Assembly: GCF_002806975.1 (NCBI RefSeq)
Contig: NZ_NIHD01000002.1
Coordinates: 248,001 to 312,000, forward strand
Direction: 5' to 3'
Length of the DNA stretch: 64,000 bases
DNA from: Marinobacter aromaticivorans
GTDB lineage: Bacteria > Pseudomonadota > Gammaproteobacteria > Pseudomonadales > Oleiphilaceae
The notes under the pieces are model-generated. The model saw nothing but the letters and a program-made list of their open reading frames with translations. It did no database searches and was not told the DNA's origin. Made by a program: the position numbers and the translations under genes. Below are positions 61,826 to 64,000 of this stretch, piece after piece. Every line of letters starts with the position of its first letter. The stretch's first letter is position 1.

Positions 61826-63268
61826 TCAGGCAGCAACAATGGCATACTCGTGGTTGTGGGGCTCGATAAGCACACCGTGCAAAGCAATGATCGCTTTCTC
61901 GTAGTTGTCTTCATCCACCACAAACTGCATATCGACCTGGCGCATGCACTGGTGCAGAGCCAGCACGTTGATGTTGGCGTCCGCCAGGGCCTTGACCGAT
62001 CTCAAAAGAATGCCGGGCACCTTGATATCACTTCCGATTGCCGACACCACGGCCACCTTGCGGGTACTGATCTCGCCGTTGGGGAACTCGTCTTTCAGGG
62101 CGTTCACAACTCGTTTTACATGCTTGAGGGTGCTGCCCACGTAGTGGGTAATGGTATTGGCGTTGGTGTCCTTGGCCATAAAACGCACCTTGAAACGGCT
62201 CAGCACATCGAGAATACGGCGATCCGAGCCCGGCTCTCCCTGCATGTCCTGATCAAACACCTCTATGGCAAACACACCCTTGGCACCGGCAATAATCTCG
62301 ACCTGCGGCTTTTCGCTCACATAGTCGCCGGTAATCAGGGTACCCGTATGCTCCGGTTCAAAGGTATTCATCACCCGCAGTGGAATCTCTGCCTGCCTCA
62401 GCCCTTTGCCCGCACGGGGGTGAATCGCTTCCATACCCAGGTTTGCCAGTTGATCCGCCACATCATAGTTGGTGCGGCCCAGAGGAACGACTTTGTCGGC
62501 GCCCACAATATTGGGGTCAGCGGAGCTCAGGTGGTATTCCTTGTGAATAATCGCTTCACGGGCATTGGTAATAACGGCCACGCGGCTGAACGTCATCTCA
62601 CTGTAACCGCGGTCGAAGGTGCGCATCAGGCCTTCCTTGCACTGGGCGTAACCGGTCACGATTGGCAGTTCTCGGCTCAGATCAACGGCGTCGAAAGCCT
62701 GCTTCAGTTTTTCGTCCAGCGGCAGCAGTTCCGTATCGCGCCAGCCGGTAAGATCCACAAACCGTGCATTGATGCCTTCCTGCTGCAGCTTCAGGGCGGT
62801 ATTAAACGCGCTGTGCGCCTCGCCGATACCTGCAAGCATTTCACGAACGGTCAGCAGGTGCTCGTCCAACTGGAACTGGCCGTATGAACACAGGCGCTGC
62901 AGGTCAATCAGGCAGCCGCGAACGCCTTCAATACGGTCGGTAATAAACTGATCCGCCTGCTGCTTGAGCATGGGGTCTTCAAACAGCTCGCTGTTAATAT
63001 CCGTAATAAACTTGATCAGCTGGGTAAGGTCATCCCCCCAGGCCCAGTCGGATTCTGCATCGGCAAACAGGGCATAGACGCCCGGCTCGCCGGTTTTCTT
63101 GTGCTCCAGCAACTCGTTGGTTACACCGCCGTATGCGGATACCACGAAGATTCGCTGATAGAGATCTTCCTTGCTACGGTCCGCAACAATGATGTTGTCG
63201 CGCACCGCTTCGTAGTTACTCATTGAAGTACCGCCGATTTTCTCGACGGTGTGTAATTGACTCGTCAT
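61826..63268 (-). CDS. ask: Aspartate kinase, ectoine-cluster type (Ask_Ect)
   Basis: This 480-residue kinase phosphorylates aspartate, feeding the aspartate-semialdehyde used for ectoine. It has the typical start HTVEKIGGTSMSNYEAVRDN, a kinase domain with RGYSEMTFSRVAVITNAREA, and two C-terminal ACT domains (about 325-470; FAIEVFDQDMQGEPGSDRRI, VAVVSAIGSDIKVPGILLRS). Such ask genes usually stand at the end of ectABC-ask and are feedback-insensitive. Here it follows ectB after 53 bases with no ectC between. Confidence 0.92.
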   Translation of the reverse strand: MTSQLHTVEKIGGTSMSNYEAVRDNIIVADRSKEDLYQRIFVVSAYGGVTNELLEHKKTGEPGVYALFADAESDWAWGDDLTQLIKFITDINSELFEDPMLKQQADQFITDRIEGVRGCLIDLQRLCSYGQFQLDEHLLTVREMLAGIGEAHSAFNTALKLQQEGINARFVDLTGWRDTELLPLDEKLKQAFDAVDLSRELPIVTGYAQCKEGLMRTFDRGYSEMTFSRVAVITNAREAIIHKEYHLSSADPNIVGADKVVPLGRTNYDVADQLANLGMEAIHPRAGKGLRQAEIPLRVMNTFEPEHTGTLITGDYVSEKPQVEIIAGAKGVFAIEVFDQDMQGEPGSDRRILDVLSRFKVRFMAKDTNANTITHYVGSTLKHVKRVVNALKDEFPNGEISTRKVAVVSAIGSDIKVPGILLRSVKALADANINVLALHQCMRQVDMQFVVDEDNYEKAIIALHGVLIEPHNHEYAIVAA

Positions 63269-63314
63269 ATTTCTACCCTGGCTTATCCTGCAGTGTAATT
63301 GTCCGGATTGATGC

Positions 63315-64000
<686 letters not shown>

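Overview
The window looks like chromosomal DNA of a marine or halophilic gammaproteobacterium, most likely Marinobacter or a close relative. The inference rests on gene content: an Na+-type F-ATPase (N-ATPase) operon, a wax ester synthase/DGAT, ectB with an ectoine-type aspartate kinase, Na+-coupled symporters (NSS and AGCS families) and several c-di-GMP and chemotaxis proteins. No rRNA, tRNA, CRISPR array, insertion sequence or prophage was seen. Genes are densely packed and both window edges cut a gene (atpD on the left, ectB on the right).

Layout. 1-5910 (+): N-ATPase operon in the order atpD(partial)-C-Q-R-B-E-F-A-G. 5930-10976 (-): a six-gene envelope operon of small and LPP20-type lipoproteins around an MltC-like lytic transglycosylase, closed by a terminator embedded in the 3' end of atpG. 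11297-13395 (+): an OmpR-type response regulator and histidine kinase. 13369-18275 (-): vitamin B12 uptake operon btuB-F-C-D behind a cobalamin riboswitch, divergent from cobT-cobC (18451-20159, +). 20149-21267 (-): porin. 21537-24153 (+): cNMP/CBS/nucleotidyltransferase protein plus a DEDD exonuclease. 24176-25345 (-): fused MsrA-MsrB. 25671-26270 (+): unknown secreted protein. 26336-30470 (-): NSS transporter, PAS chemoreceptor, EamA exporter. 30644-32047 (+): MATE exporter. 32044-33063 (-): diguanylate cyclase. 33243-34421 (+): degenerate HD-GYP protein. 34430-34861 (-) and 35073-36434 (+): CBS-pair protein and AGCS symporter. 36651-37304 (+): 1-Cys peroxiredoxin. 37413-40035 (-): methionine ABC transporter metN-I-Q with a palindromic element between metI and metQ. 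40151-45954: unknown protein, amidase, SLT-type transglycosylase and a Cache/PAS/GGDEF protein. 46312-46830 (+): orphan hcp behind a sigma54-like promoter. 46992-49146 (+): SprT-like protein and WS/DGAT. 49139-53571: TM2 protein, AraC regulator, PF10118-type protein, class II glutamine amidotransferase and SDR. 53762-55266 (+): NfeD-stomatin pair. 55298-58813 (-): YfbR and a DUF748/OmpA-like giant. 59015-61795 (+): pdxH, Sfp-type PPTase, tag, a small unknown protein and a DUF3429-like membrane protein. 61826-64000 (-): aspartate kinase (Ask_Ect type) and ectB.

How the parts fit. Sodium and osmotic biology runs through the window: the N-ATPase c subunit carries the Na+ ligand set, two Na+-coupled amino acid carriers are present, and the right edge holds compatible-solute genes, although ectC is not in its usual place between ectB and ask. 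The B12 block covers uptake (btu genes, riboswitch controlled) and part of lower-ligand salvage (cobT, cobC). The least explained unit is the lipoprotein/transglycosylase operon at 5930-10976; it is my candidate for an undescribed envelope system. Other points worth checking are the orphan sigma54-type hcp, the palindromic element in the met locus, the degenerate HD-GYP protein and the ectB-ask junction.
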